Origin: Gonatopus flavifemur
Taxonomy: Eukaryota; Arthropoda; Insecta; Hymenoptera; Dryinidae
NCBI GenBank assembly: GCA_018340375.1
Contig: JAFFJZ010000004.1
Location: forward strand, 34,818,001-34,882,000
Direction of reading: 5' to 3'
Length of the DNA: 64,000 bases
Shown: positions 34,417 through 46,073 of the stretch, piece after piece
Position numbering within the stretch: the stretch's first letter is position 1
Layout: each line of letters begins with the position of its first letter
The notes under the pieces: model-generated
Told to the model about the DNA's origin: nothing
The model's database searches: none
Seen by the model: only the letters and a program-made list of their open reading frames with translations
Translations under genes and position numbers: made by a program

Positions 34417-34790
34417 CCCATACAGCACCGGGAGGGTTCCTGAACGTTCAGAAGACGTGCTTGATTTCACAGAGAACGTGCAAATAACGTCTCAGGATGT
34501 TCTAAAAACGTCGCATGTATGTCCCAGGGACATGCAAATGTCTCGGTTAGTTCTATTCATGTCCCCGTGTGACTTTGTGGTTTTTCAAGGTTAGTTTTCA
34601 TGAAAGTACGTTTAGAAGGCATGATGAAAACGTCTGGTAGTAGATCAAAGGAACGTGCTTAGAACGTATTCAAGGATATCAAATGGGAAGGTACTCTAAA
34701 CGTTTGTAAAACTTGCTTCAGCGGGACCAAAACACGCAAAACCAAGAGCACGTTTTCAAAACGTTCAAAGAACTTTCTGTGCTGTCTGGG
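34417..34790. mobile_element. CCCA-type 2-bp-TSD MITE
   Basis: Ends CCCATACAGCACCGGGAGG and CCCAGACAGCACAGAAAG, flanked by AA. The interior repeats AACGTGC and AACGTTC words. 374 bp, non-coding. Confidence 0.83.
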
Positions 34791-35339
34791 AAATTTGTGA
34801 TACGTCTGCTTCATTTCTGCTTCGTCTTCAGCCACCTATGATTCTACTCCAGAGAACTGATTAACCCAGCATGTTGTAAGAATCTATGACATATCGTCGG
34901 TACTATCACAGAACCTCGTATCTTGATTTTCGACGGTTTGGTGGTTCCATCGGAAAAATGGTCAGCACATGTTAATACACATATGAACAAGACTTTTATA
35001 AACAAAGAGGCCTTCGATTATTCTTGAGTGAACATACACTGTTAAAAATTTCCGCATGAATTTTAATGTAACTCTACTGGAAGTTTTTTTCAAGTACGTA
35101 ACTAAAAATTCATGTACTGGTTCCACAAATTTCAAGTCTACATACATTAAATTTAATGTACATGGATTTGAAATTTAATGTACGAATACATGAAATTTGT
35201 ATATGAATTTTCATTCGCGTTCCAGAAAAAAACTTCCAGTAAATTTTTTTAAGCAAAAAACATGTTTCGGAGGAGAACATTTGCAGATTGACGACCACGT
35301 TGTTCACTACGTTCTCATGTCATGGAGAGAAAATTGGAA

Positions 35340-35430
35340 ACCTCGAAGAGAATCGAACCACCTAAACCAATCCCTACCTAATGTTGCGCGATCTACTATC
35401 CTAACGCCCTAACGACCTATGCTAAACCGG
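35340..35430 (-). ncRNA. tRNA-like pol III module C
   Basis: Minus strand: box A-like TTTAGCATAGGTCGTTAGG (35409-35427) and box B GGTTCGATTCTC (35348-35359), followed by a T6 run at 35255-35260. Lies 311-390 bp from the left end of its host element and points toward it. No clear cloverleaf. Confidence 0.55.
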
Positions 35431-35519
35431 TACCTACGTGGTTTATTAGAAAAGATCAATGTAAATGACGTGGATATCTGATTCAATCCATCGGTTGAGT
35501 ATAATAATCTATTAACCTA

Positions 35520-36970
35520 TGTGAAAATTGCAATTCGGTTGACAAATGTGAGGTTAAGTTTATGTGATAAAAAACAATGAATGAATTATTTTTGTGAAAT
35601 GTGTGGTCGTTATTGTTTAATTACTATGTATTAAAAATCTTTTCAAGCGAAAGTTTAAAATAAATTTCCAAAAACTTGGATTATTCACATAAAGCTCGTT
35701 GGATGGTTTTACTCTTGAAGAGTACTGTCAAAGTTGACATTCGCAAATTGGAGAAAAAAGTCTTATTTTCTGTCATGAATTTGTTATTAGAGTAGTGACA
35801 AACTTGTAGGAAGAGTTTGAAGGTTGGGTGGAATCCATATTGATCAGGAAAGTCAAAACCGTATTGCAAAACTTGGAAAATCTGTTAACGTAGCTGACAA
35901 TACTGGGGTATCGAGTCAGCTTTTCCTTACTACATGAAATCTAGGCAGGAGAAATGTATCAAAATTCAGTGAATTCAAGTTGGTGTTGAGTGAGAGAAGA
36001 CAGAAATATTCATTGGATTTTATTAGTCACTATAAAAATGTCAACAAATAAGGAAAGGCTATGTAGGACTCACTGTATTGTCTTTTAATATTTTTGTTTC
36101 AATAATGTTGTATCATGCTGCTACGAATGAATGTTATTATATTTGTGAAACAGGTTCAATACACTTGTTTCTTCAACTTATTAGTAAGAAAATACAAAAA
36201 TGTCCACAATACAAAATTATTGAAACAAAAATAATGAAAGACGATACAGTGAGTCCTACATAGCCTTTCCTTATTTGTCAACATTTTTATAATAACCAAT
36301 AAAATCCAATGAATATTTCTATCTTCTCTTACTTGACACCAACTTGAATTCACTGAATTTTGATACATTTCTCCTGCCTAGATTTCATGTAGTAAGGAAA
36401 AGCTGACTCGATACCCCAGTACTGTCAGCTACGTCAACAGATTTTCCAAGTTTTGCAATACGGTTTTGATTTTCCTGATCAATATGGATTCCACCCAACC
36501 TTCAAACTCTTCCTAAAAGTTTTTCACTACTCTAATAACGAATTCAAGACAGAGAATAAGACTTTTTTCTCCAATTTGCAAATGTCAACTTTGACAGTAC
36601 TCTTCAAGAGTAAAACCATCCAACGAGCTTTATGTGAATAATCCAAGTTTTTGGAAATTTATTTTAAACATTCGCTTAAAATAGTTTTGATTAAATGAGT
36701 TCTTCAGGACTCATATTACTACCAAAATGATTTGATCTCTGAGTTTTTTCTGAGAAATATTGATGTAAGTATTTGAATAAAACTCATTCTCACTGCATCA
36801 ACAAATTATGATTTTTGACATATTACAACAGCTATGACTGATTCAATAATTCATGTTGCACTGAATAATAGATTTTTTTAATACATATTAATTAAGAACT
36901 AACGATCACACATTTCACGAAAATGATTAATTTTTATTTTTCAATTCAAAGAAGTCAACCTCATATCCGT
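35520..36970. repeat. Large palindrome inside the 3.1-kb element
   Basis: Inner arms 35630-36060 and 36240-36675 are near-identical inverted copies (ATCCAACGAGCTTTATGTGA in the right arm). More diverged outer arms reach about 35520 and 36970; the right one is interrupted at 36685-36865. Matching short open frames in both arms are symmetry artefacts. Confidence 0.82.
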
Positions 36971-37663
36971 AAACTATATTTCAATTCTAAAATACAAACA
37001 GATTTGTTACATTTTCTTTCTCATTTATATCACCTGTAATTATATGTAAAAATTAATGGGAAAACCTGTTCAGCTGTTTAAAAATCTTTATGAAATACGT
37101 GCTGTATGGGTACTGACATTTCCGATATCAAGTGTGAACAATATTTTATTCATTTTAGAATTGAAAAGTTCATTCTTCTCCATTTTATATATATTTTAGT
37201 AAGCACTTGTATAATTATTAGAGATGGTTTTACTCCACATTATCAATTAGTTCAACTTATTACATACTAATAAGTAGCTCACTAGTTTTGACCAACCAAC
37301 GCTAGTTGGATTCAACTTATCAGTAATTGACCAGTACCTCGCTAGTTTTTTGTGCTCAGTTTTTCCTCTCTAGCGCCTCATCAGTCATAGGAAAAAATTT
37401 GTGAGATTTCTACCAGGGTACGTGCATGGGATTGCGCACTGTGAATGCAAATTCTCATTCCATATTGGTTCTGAAATATAGGAAGCCAAATTTTCTGAAT
37501 TATAACCTTCAATCGTGAGAATTTTCCATCGATCCCATAATGTTTCAGAACCACTATGAAATTAAAATCCTCAATCCCAAACATGTATTTGATCATCGTA
37601 TTTATAAAATTCGTATTTCTCACGTGGTTCACGAAAATATTTCGCGCAAAATTTCGTACTCTT

Positions 37664-37771
37664 CCCCAACAGAACCTAAAATTTGTGTACGTCCAGAAAA
37701 CGTCCAAATACGTTTCTCAGACGTCCTTTGGAGGTTTCCTGGACGTACACAAATTTTAGGTTCTGTTGGGG
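37664..37771. mobile_element. CCCA-type 2-bp-TSD MITE (108 bp)
   Basis: Nearly perfect palindrome with ends CCCCAACAGAACCTAAAATT, flanked by TT. Inner words ACGTCC and GGACGT. Confidence 0.83.
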
Positions 37772-38317
37772 TTCAGTGTCGTTCAAGCACTCTTCACGAC
37801 AAGACTCGTAGAGTGTCACCTGAAGCGATTGAGAACAATAATTCCAAAATTTATAACCACAAAAAGATTATAATTATTCAATTTATTCACTCAATTTCAA
37901 ACATTATGGATGGTTATGTTATTTTCTCAAATCTCTATCGATTTACTCTAAGTTAATTTTTAATGTACTGATACTTGAAATTGTAATTCAATTCCACATG
38001 ATTTGAAAATTAATGTAATAATACTTGAATATCATTTCATGTACCTTCAAGTTGAAATTTCATGTACACTGGTACATTAAGAGTGCATTAAAATTCAAGA
38101 AATTTTTAACAGTGTAATTGATCACATATAACTTGATTATATGTGTATTTAGTGTGTACTGATGATATTTCCGATGGAACCTCGATACTGTCGAAAATCG
38201 AGATACGAGGTTTTGCCATAGTACCGACGATATCTACTGTGTTTTCGCCTTTGAAAAAATCGTTTTGAAATAATTCAATGTGACTAAAGTAACTGGAGAC
38301 CAACTTCAACTTCTACT

Positions 38318-38483
38318 CAGTGATGCCAGCATTTGGTCGATCGAGTGGATTTTCCCCCTCCATCACGCTGTATACAATCAAATTTCTTTTGTCGGAGGTT
38401 TGATTGTGTGTGTGACATTTCTATACAGACAGATGTGATGGAGAGGGAAAATTGACTCGGTCGATCAAATGCTGGCATCACTG
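38318..38483. mobile_element. 166-bp hAT MITE
   Basis: Ends CAGTGATGCCAGCATTTG, flanked by the 8-bp duplication CTTCTACT (38310-38317, 38484-38491). Shares CAGTGATGCCAG with 58647-58852. Confidence 0.92.
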
Positions 38484-38579
38484 CTTCTACTGTTAGTCAA
38501 ACTATTTACATCTCTTTGAGGTTTTGTTATGAACTTCACTTTCTAAAAACTTTTTATATTGCATTGGGGTTTTTTGATG

Positions 38580-39090
38580 AATTCCCCTTTCTGATTATGA
38601 GTGATGATTCAGTTATTGATTCATTACATAATCTTTGATCATCCATTTCATGCCATTCATTATCAATAGAATCCACTTACAGATGAATCTGTAATTCATC
38701 CATTCAATACAAAATTTCCATAAGACCGACTACATGAAATTGATAGGGGTGGTAGACGACGCACTGGTCTATGGTATATTTGCTTCTTTTTCGTGTTTCC
38801 TTATACACCTGTGATACTACTCAAGCAATCCGATAACAACTCTTAGTCAAGAAAGTATCAGGCCAATGAGGAAAGACAAAAACGAAGTAAATATACCACG
38901 CGATCTGTACGTCGTCCACCACCACTATCCATTCCATTTGGTAATTTCATAGGCAATTTTGTATTGAATGGACGAACTACAGATTATAAAGTGAATTCAA
39001 TTGATAATGAATGGCATGAAATAGATGATCAAAGATTATGTAATGAATCAACAACTGAATCATCGCTTATAATCAGAAAGTGAAATTCAT
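38580..39090. repeat. Inverted repeat around satellite
   Basis: TTGATTCATTACATAATC near 38618 is inverted near 39035. Between the arms are two inverted pieces of the ~170-bp satellite. Confidence 0.7.
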
Positions 39091-39143
39091 ATGTACGTAC
39101 ATATGCATCCTTCTTGCTTTTTCTTCATCTACCTGTGATTCTA

Positions 39144-39943
39144 CTCTCTAAATCTGAATCAGTAAAAAACCGCTGATTCACAGTGAAAATTGATTCACAC
39201 TGATTCCATCAGTCCTAAGGCGTCCACTGAGAATCAGTTAAAAATCACTGATTCAATCAGTGCAAACCACTGGTTCAATCAGTGAAACTAGTGACCTGAT
39301 CAGAAAAGAAAAATATCATGGTAAAAAAAATTATCTTTTCTGGGATCTGAACCCAGACCCGCAACGTCACAGTCGCTCACCATAACCGCTCAGCTACCGA
39401 ATCTCACTTGGATAAGGTAGAATTATAGATGTACTTGAAGAACGTCAGATGTTTGAAATACTTATATCTCAAAAACGGTTGCTTATGTGGACGAATAGCT
39501 TGAAGGTTTTCAGTTTGTTAAAACCATGCGGATCTGTATTGTTTATAATTATTTCAAACACCTTGCACAAGCGACTACTTGCATATTATTTCTCTTATAT
39601 GAATGTTGGCATTATAATTTGAAAATGTATTTTTTCGAGTATATTTTTTCAGAGTATATGAAACGTAATAATGTAATTCTTAATTAAAATGTACACATTT
39701 CAAAAAATTTTATTGACATACCACAAAGTTTCATTTTATTTTTCGAATATACTTTGAAAGAAACTGCAATTCATCTGCTTACTGATCAATCAGTGAAATG
39801 ACATCTCACTGATTATGTCAGTAGTTATTTCACTGATTCTCAGTGCTTTTCACTATCGAACCAGTGAAATATACTGAAATCTCAGTGGTTACAAAGATCA
39901 CTGATTCAAACAGTGGTTTTTTCACTGATTCAGATTTAGAGAG
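39144..39943. mobile_element. CTCTCTAAAT-type 2-bp-TSD element
   Basis: An 800-bp element with ends CTCTCTAAATCTGAATCAGT, flanked by TA. Satellite copies (e.g. 31230-31290, reversed) read straight through GATTCTATTGGAAGAATC, giving the empty site. The interior iterates CACTGATTCAGTG. Contains a tRNA-like module 194-266 bp from the left end. Confidence 0.9.
39338..39410 (-). ncRNA. tRNA-like pol III module D
   Basis: Minus strand: box A TAGCTGAGCGG, box B GGTTCAGATCC in a perfect T-arm (CTGGG/CCCAG), then a T8 run at 39323-39330. The acceptor stem is not paired. Looks derived from a tRNA with a long variable region, but is not a clear gene. Confidence 0.62.
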
Positions 39944-40170
39944 TATTGGAAGAATCTGATAGTAGTGTACCTAACGCAAGGACCTGCGGTATATCCACAG
40001 CACCCTTGCCTTTTCTTCATTTTCTTTCTACGCGACCTGATGATATTGATTGTAGTGGGAGGTAACATACACATGTATAGTATACCTGCATCTTTTCTAC
40101 ATTTTCTTGATCCACCTGTAATTTTACTCAAAGAATCTAGGGAAATCATTTTGTATCATTTTGCACATAA
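39944..40170 (+). repeat. Satellite unit
   Basis: One well-preserved unit (CCTAACGCAAGGACCTGCGG ... CCACCTGTAATTTTACTC), useful as a reference for the empty sites of neighbouring insertions. Confidence 0.75.
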
Positions 40171-40351
40171 CTCATAATTTTGATTCAGGATATCATATTT
40201 TTTTAGCATACCTGAAGTGCTCGGTGACTAACCTTATTTTCGAATGTTTTCCAAACTTGCTATAATTTATCAATGTTTTTCAATGGACTTCAATTTTCAA
40301 TTACAAGCCATTATTCACTGATTGAATTTACATTCATCTTATGATAACCTT

Positions 40352-40721
40352 CACGGAGAAAAAGGAATTCGCTGTGGCAGCGAAATCTACTTTTGCTGGG
40401 TTCCTTTTGCCAGAGCAGCAAATTTTTTGCTGTGACAGCAAACTATTTGCTGTTCTAGCAATCTTGTTAGCTGCGACAGTGAATTTTTAGCTGAGGCAGC
40501 AAAAAATGTTTGCTATCCCAGCAAAATTTGTTTGCTATTTTATATATAATACTGAAAATTTGCTGGCGGAGCAAACATTTTTCGCTGCCACAGCTAAAAA
40601 ATTGCTGTCGTAGCTAACACGATTGCTGTTATAGCAAATTCTTAGCTAGGTCAACAAAAAATTTTGCTATTCTATATATAATACCTCGATTTGCTGCGTC
40701 AGCAAATTTTTTCTCTCCGTG
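40352..40721. mobile_element. CAC-type MITE with GCTG/CAGC words
   Basis: Ends CACGGAGAAAAAGG and CACGGAGAGAAAAAATT, flanked by TT. The interior is almost wholly TTGCTG, CAGCAAA and AGCTA words in both orientations. 370 bp. Confidence 0.9.
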
Positions 40722-41176
40722 TTAAATAACCTGTAATTCATCCATCTTGTATTGTCATGAATAACATGTAATTCATCCATCTCGTATTGTCATATTATTT
40801 TTTTATGTATTCTGATTCAGATTACAATAGAATCAACTAACTCACATTTCGTATTATTTCGGATTGTAACCTCCTTATATGATTATTAATTGGAAGGAAA
40901 TATGAAATTCTCAATGGACCTGGTTTTCAAGTATTGTATCTGACACAGAAAATAACCGACACGCGACTTTCTCCTTGGGGATGGGAATGATGGAATGAAA
41001 ATTCCTTGAACTTTCCATTGCGATTGCTTTTTTTGAAAGGTTTCTCCGACGATTTCATTTCATCGTTATATTCGGCGATTGTAGCATCGGCGAAATAGAT
41101 ATTTTGTGAAAAAAGTTTGATACCATTCATACAATGCTTGTGGTGTTGTGATTTGATGACATGTTGCACACTGCAG

Positions 41177-41413
41177 CACGGAGAAAAGTAAAGAAGTATA
41201 TTTTACTTCATATAATTCGTCAATATTTTTTGGTAGTTCCTAAGATATTTTCAGTATAGCTCACTCCTTAAAAAGTAAATCTTCCTTGGAAATTCTTAAA
41301 GAGCACTTCAATGGAGTAACTTCCACTTCGAAAATAGTCATACATATCTAATTGGGCGCTGAAGTAAGAACTACCGCGATTGGAATAGCAGTTACTTCTC
41401 ATTTGTTTCCGTG
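41177..41413. mobile_element. CAC-type MITE with AAGTAA words
   Basis: Ends CACGGAGAAAAGTAA and CACGGAAACAAATGAGAAGT. Flanks AG and AA do not match exactly. The interior iterates GAAGTAA/TTACTTC. Confidence 0.72.
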
Positions 41414-41740
41414 AAGCTTACAAAAGCTGCATTTCTTTCAAGATAATTATTTTGGGTTAGTGAATTGTAGAAATCGAATGTCACCTGAATCAATCCCTCA
41501 CAATTTATCACCAATGATAACCGGAAAAATTAGTTTTGTTTTGTAAGTATGACGAACAGATCACAAAATCTGCACGGAAAAAAAGACATAGTCACACTAG
41601 CTATTTTCAAGTAGTTGTATTGAAGATAGTGGCGATGATAAACCACATATCTGCCCATAATAGTTCGTTAGTGGTCACAAATGTTTTGAGTATTCGCCAC
41701 AAGCAAATTAAATCGTTGTGACAAACTGGTTGATCGAATG

Positions 41741-42114
41741 TAGTGTTGCCGCGATATTATCGTCGAAATTTAGAAATAATCGATTATCTTAATTTTGACA
41801 GGTTTTCATGAAACTTTTAACGCGTAGATCTTCGACTGTGCACGAAATGGAACGGGATAATGGATCATCTTGGTCTTTTAAACAAAATGAATCAAAATAT
41901 TCTTACACTATCGTAACGATAATTATCGATATATCGTAACGATAAATGGAAGCATATCTTGGTTTATTTTGTGTACAAGTCTGGGATTATTCATTATTCC
42001 GTTTCATTATGAGCATAATCGAAGATTCGTGGATTATATATTCCATAGGAACGTGTAAGAATTGAGATAATCGATTATTCCTCAATTATCGACGATAATA
42101 TCGCGGCAACACTA
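41741..42114. mobile_element. 374-bp hAT MITE
   Basis: Ends TAGTGTTGCCGCGATATTAT, flanked by ATCGAATG (41733-41740, 42115-42122). The interior is rich in ATCG/CGAT (AATCGATTAT, TATCGTAACGATAA). Non-coding. Confidence 0.92.
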
Positions 42115-42121
42115 ATCGAAT

Positions 42122-42345
42122 GAGAGAAATAACTACCTCATCTACGTCACTTTGAAATCCCAATAAAAAAACTCGAAAGAAGTGAAAAAATACCGCCAAG
42201 CACATGAAAATGCGATCAATATCTACAAAAACAAATCTATAAACCTATTTTCAACAGAAATTTCATTACATTTAAAATTTCGATGCAATACAACAGCATA
42301 GGCTGCAACTGAACAAAAAGATGTGAAATCAATATGAGCTGCCTA
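42122..42345. repeat. Partial copy of palindromic family
   Basis: One arm of the 26421 family, plus 30 bp of upstream flank (ATAACTACCTCATCTACGTC) that also precedes the copy at 44728. Confidence 0.8.
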
Positions 42346-42378
42346 CCTCGAACCTAATTAGGCACTCATCTAATACTA

Positions 42379-42610
42379 CACCGAGAGAAAAAGCATGCTT
42401 TAGAAGCATGACACTTCAATGCTTCTAACGCATTTGTTACAACGTACTTTTAACGCTCGGGACTCATGCAGTTAACGCACGAGACCATGCTTTTTGGGTA
42501 TGTGTCACATGCTTTCTAAGCATGGGTACCGAGCGTTGGAAGCACGTTGTGACAAATGCATCAGAAACTTTAGTGCGTCATACTTCTGCAGTATGCTTTT
42601 TCTCTCGATG
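42379..42610. mobile_element. CAC-type MITE with AGCATG words
   Basis: Ends CACCGAGAGAAAAAGCATG and CATCGAGAGAAAAAGCATA, flanked by TA. The interior repeats GCATG, CATGCTT and AACGC words. 232 bp. Confidence 0.85.
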
Positions 42611-42756
42611 TACTCAAATACTACGTATACCAGCACGGAGTGCCTATTGCACCCGTTCTCGTACGCTCTGACCGTATCATCTAAAATATTGGAGTAATCC
42701 GATTGGAAGTTGGATAGTTTTTCATTTCATGCAATAATGATTGATAATCCGTGGGG

Positions 42757-42780
42757 TTGTCTGTCTGTCTGTCTGTCTGT
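42757..42780. repeat. (GTCT)n microsatellite
   Basis: About six GTCT units immediately upstream of the mariner fossil. Confidence 0.9.
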
Positions 42781-42892
42781 ACTCGGGATAACTCTGGACC
42801 GAGTGAACCAAATTGGATGAAATTTATAGAGGACCTTCTTCAAACCCTACTTTTTTGGATTTTTTTTATTGGGATAAAGTTTTACCCAATCG

Positions 42893-43174
42893 TTCTCTAA
42901 ATTTCTTGGAGTGAAAATTCACTCTTGCCGAGTGAAAATACTGCAACTCCGAAAGAGTGGAAAATTTCACTCTTAAAGAGTGAATTTTCACTCTATAAGA
43001 GTGGACATCAACTCTGGTGTTTGGAGTGAAAAACTCACTCTTAGGAAAAAGAGTGAATATTGACTCTCAAAGAGTGAAATTTCACTCTTCAAGAGTTGAG
43101 CTCCCACTCCGTTCTAGAGTTGCAGTATTTTGACTCTTTGAAGAGTGAATATTCACTCCAAAGAATTTAGAGAG
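42893..43174. mobile_element. CTCTCTAAAT-type MITE, copy in mariner leader
   Basis: Ends TTCTCTAAATTTCTTGGAG and CTCTCTAAATTCTTTGGAG, flanked by CG. The interior iterates AGAGTGAA/TTCACTCT. 282 bp; sister of 43302. Confidence 0.9.
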
Positions 43175-43301
43175 CGGAGATGTAAGTTTTTGAGTCAAAT
43201 CCTCGTCCTTTGCGGGAAGTTCTGATTTTCTGCTTTCATTTGAAGAAAACTGCGACTGAGGCTCATCGAATGCGCTCAAGTACTTACGGCGAGACTGCTT
43301 T

Positions 43302-43562
43302 CTCTCTAAATTCCTTGGAGTGAAAATACTGCAACTCCGAAAGAGTAAAGAATTTCAATCTTAAAGAGTGAATTTCCACTCTATAAGAGTGGAAATCACC
43401 TCTGGTGTTTGGAGTGAAAAACTCACTCTTAGGAAAAAGAGTGAATATTGACTCTTAAAGAGTGAAATTTCACTCTTCAAGAGTTGAGCTCCCACTCCGT
43501 TCTAGAGTTGCAGTATTTTGACTCTTCGGAGAGTGAATATTCACTCCAAAGAATTTAGAGAG
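43302..43562. mobile_element. CTCTCTAAAT-type MITE, copy in mariner coding
   Basis: A 261-bp sister of the 42893 copy, flanked by TT. Removing it and one TT joins mariner codons ...GETA and RTCREWF.... The interior iterates AGAGTGAA. Confidence 0.92.
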
Positions 43563-44085
43563 TTCAGTAAAGAACGTGTCGTGAATGGTTTCCACGTTTC
43601 AAGAAGAGTGATTTTAATGTCGAGGACCGACATGGCGGTTGAAGAGAGAACATTTTTGAAGATTCCGAATTGGAGGCATTACTTGATGAAGACTCGTGCC
43701 AAACGCAAGAAGAATTGGCAGAATCATTGGGAGTATCTCAACAAACCATTTCCGAAACGCCAGAGCTATGGGAATGATTCAGAAACAGGGGAATTGGGTT
43801 CCCTACGAAATGAAGCCAAGAGATGTTAAGCGATGTTTCTTTACTTGCAAACAGCTGCTTCAAAGGAAGAATCGAAATGGGTTTTTACACCGCATTGTGA
43901 CCGGCGACGAAGAATGGGTTCACTACAACAATCCCAAGCGCAGAAAATCTTGGCAAATGCCCGGACATGTCCCCACGGAGACGGCTGAACCAAATATTCA
44001 TGGTGCCAAGATTATGCTCTACATGTGGTCGGACCAGCTCGGTGTCGTGTATTATGAGCTATTGAAACCAAGTGAAACCATTACA

Positions 44086-44538
44086 CACGGAAAAAATTCT
44101 AGGACTGTGAGAGTTCGAAATTTATATAACTCTAACAGTTCAATTATTTTTGCTGATGCAAGTTCAAAACAACATTGAACTCGTATAGTCACACGATCCA
44201 CGCCATTAAATCCAATAGTTTGGCGTGAGAGAGTGCGGCGCTGAGTCAAATTGCGAGAGCTCGAGCGATCTGACCCTCAGGGTCCGAGATTTCGTACTCT
44301 GAGAGTCCGATTGCTTGAGCTCTCGCAGTTCAACGCAGCGCCGCGCTTTCTCACGCCAAACTATTGGATTTAATGGCCCACATCGTGTGACTATAACAGT
44401 TCGATGTTGTTTTGAACTTTTACTATTCAATTTTTTAACCGAGTCAAGTCAAAAACTCGCACTGTTACTGTTCAAATTACATTTGAACTCTTTCAGTGCA
44501 AACAGTTGTATTGATTCAGTCCTGAAATGTTTTCGGTG
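44086..44538. mobile_element. CAC-type MITE inside mariner coding
   Basis: Ends CACGGAAAAAATTC and CACCGAAAACATTTC, flanked by CA. Excision of the element and one CA restores the codons for ETITGDRYR in frame. A strong inner palindrome covers 44170-44425 (TTTGGCGTGAGAGAGTG and complement). Confidence 0.92.
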
Positions 44539-44727
44539 CAGGGGATCGATATCGAACGCAGTTGATGCGTATGAGCCGAGCATTGAAAGAGAAATGGCCA
44601 ATACCAAGAAGGACACGATAAAGTTATCCTCTAACATGATAATGCTCGGCCACATGTCTCAAAACCGGTCAACATATTTGTCAACACTAAAATAATTAGA
44701 GAAATAACTACCTCATCTACGTCACTT

Positions 44728-45609
44728 TGAAATCCCAATAAAACAACTCGAAAGAAGTAAAAAAACTCTCTCTCAACAGAAATTTCATTACATTTAAAAT
44801 ATCGATGCAATACAACAGGATATGCTCCATCTGAAAAAAAGATGTAAAATCAATATGTGCTGCCGAATACGTTTGGTTATCTAAATGGTATGTGAACAAT
44901 TTTTTGTATATTGCTACTTCAATTTTTTTCAATTCTATTCAAAGTGATTTATGATCATGAATGATGAAAAATCAATGATGACGATGTTCAATCATTTGAC
45001 ATATCTACTAGAAAGAACTCTGACTTATTTTGAACCAAACCTGTTGAACATTTCTGAACAGTTTTGAAATTTATGTCCATACGAGAAACTTGACGTGGCT
45101 AGTGGAAAATTTTGAGCTCTCATTATTGAACACTTTTATCATAAAATCTTTATTGGCCACGCCCAGTATTTCGCATCGACATTAGATTCAAAACTGTTCA
45201 GAAATGACCAACACGTTTGGTTCAAAATAAGTCAGCGTTCTTTTTAGTAGGTATGCCAAATGATTGAACCTGATTTTTCTTCTACTCCGCTTTATATTCA
45301 TTTGCAATACAATGATGTTTTTCAAAGATCATAAATCACTTTGAATAGGATTGAAAACAATTGAAGTTACAATATACAAAAAATCGTTTACATACCATTT
45401 GGATAACCAAATGTTCTTGGCAGCACATATTGATTTCACATCTTTTTTTCAGATGAGTCATATCCTGTTGTATTGCATCGAAATTTTAAATGTAATGAAA
45501 TTTCTGTTGAGAATAGGTTTATAGATTTGTTTTTGTAGATATCGATCGCATTTTCATGTGCTTGGCGTTATTTTTGTACTTTTTTGGAGTTTTTTTTATT
45601 AGGATTTCA
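44728..45609. repeat. Palindromic repeat family, copy 2
   Basis: Same structure as 26421-27251: arms about 44728-44960 and 45290-45609 with a loop carrying GGCCACGCC. Downstream 45620-45930 matches 29140-29370. Confidence 0.82.
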
Positions 45610-46073
45610 CTTCTTTTTTTGAATATGACTTCAATTAAAAACTAATGAAAATTAAATACTCATGTCAAGCTTGATAGGAATCATAGCAGTGAAGAAAATG
45701 TCCTCAGATTATTTCTGTGATATGAAAAACCACTCGGGCTCTCATTGTTCATCTCATCATTGGACAGCAATAGATTATTGAAACCAAAAATGAAGGAAAG
45801 AAGGAAAGGAAAGTGAATTTCCTTAAACAAGTATAGATGTGAAGGATTCTGGAAGCTAAATGTTAGTTGACCGATAAGTTGACGCTGAAAGAGCTCAGAG
45901 TTTTTGAAAAACACATATTGACTCCGTTAGGTTCAGCTAAAGGTTATGTTTGTTTCTAACGGCTATTTTTATCAGGGTGCAGCTCCCTTGTTCAAGTGTC
46001 TCATAGGATATGATAGGAAATGATTGATGATATTCTATGATATTCCATGGATTCTATGATACATGGGAACGTA

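Larger units (their letters stand above)
35037..38114. mobile_element. 3.1-kb CAC-type element, composite
   Basis: Ends CACTGTTAAAAATTTCC and CACTGTTAAAAATTTCTTG, flanked by TA (35035-35036, 38115-38116). Both terminal ~180 bp iterate ATGAAATTTAATGTA words. Inside are a tRNA-like module, a >1-kb palindrome (35520-36970) and a 108-bp MITE (37664-37771). No transposase frame. Confidence 0.83.
34891..38233. mobile_element. Older inverted-repeat element split by 3-kb insertion
   Basis: ATATCGTCGGTACTAT and GAACCTCGTATC (left) are inverted at 38163-38233. Taking out 35037-38114 leaves a compact element of about 265 bp. Flanking duplication not resolved. Confidence 0.7.
42830..44697 (+). pseudogene. 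Mariner fossil split by three MITEs
   Basis: A second mariner, unlike the one at 5.2 kb. Recognisable pieces, N to C: LIFCFHLKKTATEAHRM (43210-43301), RTCREWFPRFK and FNVEDRHGG (43565-43665), LEALLDEDSCQTQEELAESL and QKQGNWVPYEMKPRD (43675-43830), RIVTGDEEWVHYNNPKRRKS and WSDQLGVVYYELLKPSETIT (43890-44085), then DRYRTQLMRMSRALKEKWP (44545-44605). The first catalytic Asp (TGDEEW) and the HDN region remain, but frameshifts and stops are frequent and the third Asp is lost. The protein frame resumes exactly across the MITEs at 43302 and 44086, and the 5' leader does so across 42893. Non-functional. Confidence 0.88.

Noticed and set aside
35681..36641. Matching 62-residue frames on both strands
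   Set aside because: Arms of a palindrome, with no start context or domain.
37381..37956. 108- and 138-residue overlapping frames
   Set aside because: Opposite strands of the same DNA inside a composite element, partly MITE sequence; no recognisable protein family.
39338..39410. Functional tRNA gene
   Set aside because: T-arm and boxes are good but the acceptor stem does not pair, and the unit lies inside a transposon; kept only as tRNA-like.
41566..41740. Possible CAC-type element starting CACGGAAAAAAAGACATAG
   Set aside because: No matching right end before the hAT MITE at 41741; at most a truncated end.
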